This document shows positions 62,427 through 64,000 of a stretch of 64,000 nucleotides of DNA, piece by piece. The stretch is from Sphingomonas hylomeconis. GTDB lineage: Bacteria; Pseudomonadota; Alphaproteobacteria; Sphingomonadales; Sphingomonadaceae. A program made the translations under genes and the position numbers. The notes under the pieces were generated by a model that saw only the letters and a list, made by a program, of their open reading frames with translations, was not told where the DNA came from and did no database searches. Position 1 is the stretch's first letter; the number at the start of each line of letters is the position of its first letter. The DNA lies in contig NZ_JANQBK010000006.1 of NCBI RefSeq assembly GCF_025370105.1, positions 35,327-99,326 on the forward strand. Reading direction: 5' to 3'.

Positions 62427-63143
62427 TCAGCTCACCACCCGGCGGCCGAAACCCCCGGTGGTCGTGCGTTGCGGGATATAGCCGGCGGCCGTGCCCGGCG
62501 CGGCAAACACCGTGCGGCGGAAATTCTTCTCGAGCCGATCGGCGATATAGGACCACAAGGCCGCGACTTCAGCGGCGGACCGGCTTTTGGGATCGCATTC
62601 CATCACCGTGCGGCCGTCGATCATCGAGGCGGCGAAATCGGTGCGGTGGTGGATCGTGATCGGCGCGACCGTGCCGTGCTGCGACAGCGCGACCGCTGCC
62701 TCGCTGGTGATCCGTGCCTTGGGCGTGGCGCCGTTGACGACGAACAGCAGCGGCTTGCCGGCGCGCTCGCACAGATCGACCGTCGCGCCGACGGCGCGCA
62801 GATCGTGCGGGCTCGGGCGCGTCGGGATGACGATCAGCTCGGCGACGGTGATCACGCTCTGGATCGCCATGGTGATCGCCGGTGGCGTATCGATCATCGC
62901 CAGCTTGAAGCCCTGCTGGCGCAGCGTCTCGAGATCGGCGGCGAGCCTCGCAACGGTGGTCTGCGCGAAGGCGGGATATTCGGCGGTGCGCTCGTTCCAC
63001 CAATCGGACAGCGATCCCTGGGGATCGATGTCGATCAGGACGACCGGCCCGGCGCCGGCCAGCTGCGCCTGTACGGCGAGATGCCCGGATAGCGTGGTCT
63101 TGCCCGACCCGCCCTTTTGTGATGCCATCGCGAGAACGCGCAT
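62427..63143 (-). CDS. ParA family partition ATPase, small (type Ib-like)
   Basis: 238-aa deviant Walker ATPase without an N-terminal HTH. Walker A is ASQKGGSGKTTLSGHLA (signature Lys in KGG), Walker A' VVLIDIDPQGSLSDWW, Walker B LAMIDTPPA. Such proteins position DNA or protein cargo by ATP-dependent dimerisation on the nucleoid. The ATG at 63143 starts directly at MRVLAMASQKGG. No parB is adjacent; the downstream RHH-like gene is the likely partner. The 167-nt upstream gap is divergent to the Sel1 gene. Confidence 0.9.
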   Translation of the reverse strand: MRVLAMASQKGGSGKTTLSGHLAVQAQLAGAGPVVLIDIDPQGSLSDWWNERTAEYPAFAQTTVARLAADLETLRQQGFKLAMIDTPPAITMAIQSVITVAELIVIPTRPSPHDLRAVGATVDLCERAGKPLLFVVNGATPKARITSEAAVALSQHGTVAPITIHHRTDFAASMIDGRTVMECDPKSRSAAEVAALWSYIADRLEKNFRRTVFAAPGTAAGYIPQRTTTGGFGRRVVS

Positions 63144-63310
63144 GTGTCCCGAAACTCCCCAATTCGAGACCGGGAGATCGCATGGCGGCGTCAAGAACAG
63201 GTTAACGCCGCGTCATTTCCGCTGCACACAGTACGATTGGCTAACGAAATCTTTGCCAAACCACGGTTACGCGGCATTATCGGCATTCAGGGCTAGGCAG
63301 CGGAACGGAC

Positions 63311-64000
63311 ATGATCATGGCAAACGGGACAAAGCGCGCGCTTCTGGCGAGCATGGCCGCGCTCGCGGCGGTTACCGCCCCCGCACTGGCCGACGTCAAG
63401 CAGGGCGTCGATGCCTGGAGCCGCGGCGACTATCGCAAGGCGGTCGAGCAATGGCGGCCCGCGGCGAATGCCGGCGACGCCCAGGCGCAGTTCAATCTCG
63501 GCCAGGCCTACAAGCTCGGCCGCGGCGTGCCGGTCGATATGGCGCTGGCCGAGCAATGGTATCGCAAGGCGGCGCTGCAGGGCCTGCCCCAGGCCGAAAC
63601 CAATTACGGTCTCGCGCTGTTCGATCAGGGCAAGCGCGGCGAGGCACTGCCCTGGCTGGAGAAATCGACCGCCCGCGGCGAGCCGCGCGCGCAGCTCGTG
63701 CTCGGCACGATGCTGTTCAACGGCGATGGCGTGCCCAAGGACTGGCGCCGCGCCTATGCACTGCTGGTGCGCGCATCGGCGGCCGGCCTGCCCTCGGCCA
63801 ACAAGGTGCTGGCGCAGATGGATCAGTATATCCCGCAGGAAACGCGCCAGCAGGGCCTGGTCTTGGCGCGGCAATATGAGAGCGACAGCCAGCGCGCCGA
63901 TCTGCCGACCGAGCTTGCCGGCCAGACCGCACGCCCCGTGGAGGCGGCGGCCGCGACGCCCGTGCAGCCGGCGGAGCCGCGCCCTGCCCCGCCGACCGTC
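63311..64000 (+). CDS. Sel1-repeat (TPR-like) exported protein, cut by window end
   Basis: At least 230 residues; the C-terminus is outside the window. A signal peptide (LLASMAALAAVTAPALA) leads into Sel1-like repeats: WRPAANAGDAQAQFNLGQAY, LAEQWYRKAALQGLPQAETN, WLEKSTARGEPRAQLVLGTM, and YALLVRASAAGLPSANKVL. The visible end is Pro/Ala-rich (AAAATPVQPAEPRPAPP), which usually precedes a further C-terminal domain such as SPOR. ATG at 63311 or 63317. Envelope scaffolding is likely. Confidence 0.85.
   Translation, partial: MIMANGTKRALLASMAALAAVTAPALADVKQGVDAWSRGDYRKAVEQWRPAANAGDAQAQFNLGQAYKLGRGVPVDMALAEQWYRKAALQGLPQAETNYGLALFDQGKRGEALPWLEKSTARGEPRAQLVLGTMLFNGDGVPKDWRRAYALLVRASAAGLPSANKVLAQMDQYIPQETRQQGLVLARQYESDSQRADLPTELAGQTARPVEAAAATPVQPAEPRPAPPTV

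Overview
The window looks like chromosomal DNA of a GC-rich alphaproteobacterium, most likely Sphingomonas or a close sphingomonad. The reasons are the cytochrome c maturation operon, the large TonB-dependent receptor paired with a lipoprotein, a complete type II secretion operon, a non-phosphorylative pentose cluster, and three families of GC-rich palindromic repeats of a kind I associate with sphingomonads. This assignment is inferred from gene content; there is no rRNA here. No phage, transposase, integrase or CRISPR array is visible, so the window is mostly core genome with a few accessory pieces.

Layout. 1-7336: L-arabinose/arabinan use. Two secreted GH43 enzymes and a GH51 arabinofuranosidase would release arabinose. 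An arabinose 1-dehydrogenase-like enzyme, an AraD1-type protein and a ketoglutarate-semialdehyde dehydrogenase would carry it towards 2-oxoglutarate, with a divergent GntR/FadR regulator. 7375-11608: tRNA-Met, a 2H phosphoesterase, Kup potassium transporter, alanine dehydrogenase and a DUF3072 protein. 11736-16649: ccmC-D-E-F-G-H plus a CcmI-like TPR gene. 16754-19384: HAD phosphatase, leucine dehydrogenase-type enzyme, tRNA-His and a PAP2 phosphatase. 19524-30915: type II secretion operon gspC-D-E-F-G-H-I-J-K-L-M-N, transcribed leftward. 31057-36650: a 2OG-Fe(II) hydroxylase, a TonB-dependent receptor and a beta-helix-like lipoprotein with an Asp at +2, preceded by a Pho-box-like heptamer array, then tRNA-Val.

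36759-47534: proteostasis block with HU, Lon, ClpX, ClpP and trigger factor, interrupted by an M1 peptidase, small hypotheticals, a 146-bp tandem repeat and a glycosyltransferase; then tRNA-Leu. 47668-49555: small and exported proteins of unknown function. 49644-53606: the gatC-gatA-gatB amidotransferase operon carrying a vapBC toxin-antitoxin module between gatA and gatB, with every junction overlapping except a short one that holds a palindromic operator. 53748-59834: DUF3089 hydrolase, RuvX, DUF1294 protein, a HAMP-less chemoreceptor, pyrB and a dihydroorotase homologue that has lost metal ligands. 59831-64000: an exported protein, then a ParA / ribbon-helix-helix protein / SPOR-TPR operon, and a Sel1-repeat protein cut by the window end.

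Most genes are packed in operons with 1-4 nt start/stop overlaps. The observations I rate highest are: palindromic repeats lying in frame inside the export-signal regions of ccmH and gspI; the vapBC module translationally coupled to gatB; the lipoprotein/receptor/type II secretion neighbourhood with a Pho-box-like array; and a chromosomal ParF/ParG-like pair in an operon with a SPOR protein.
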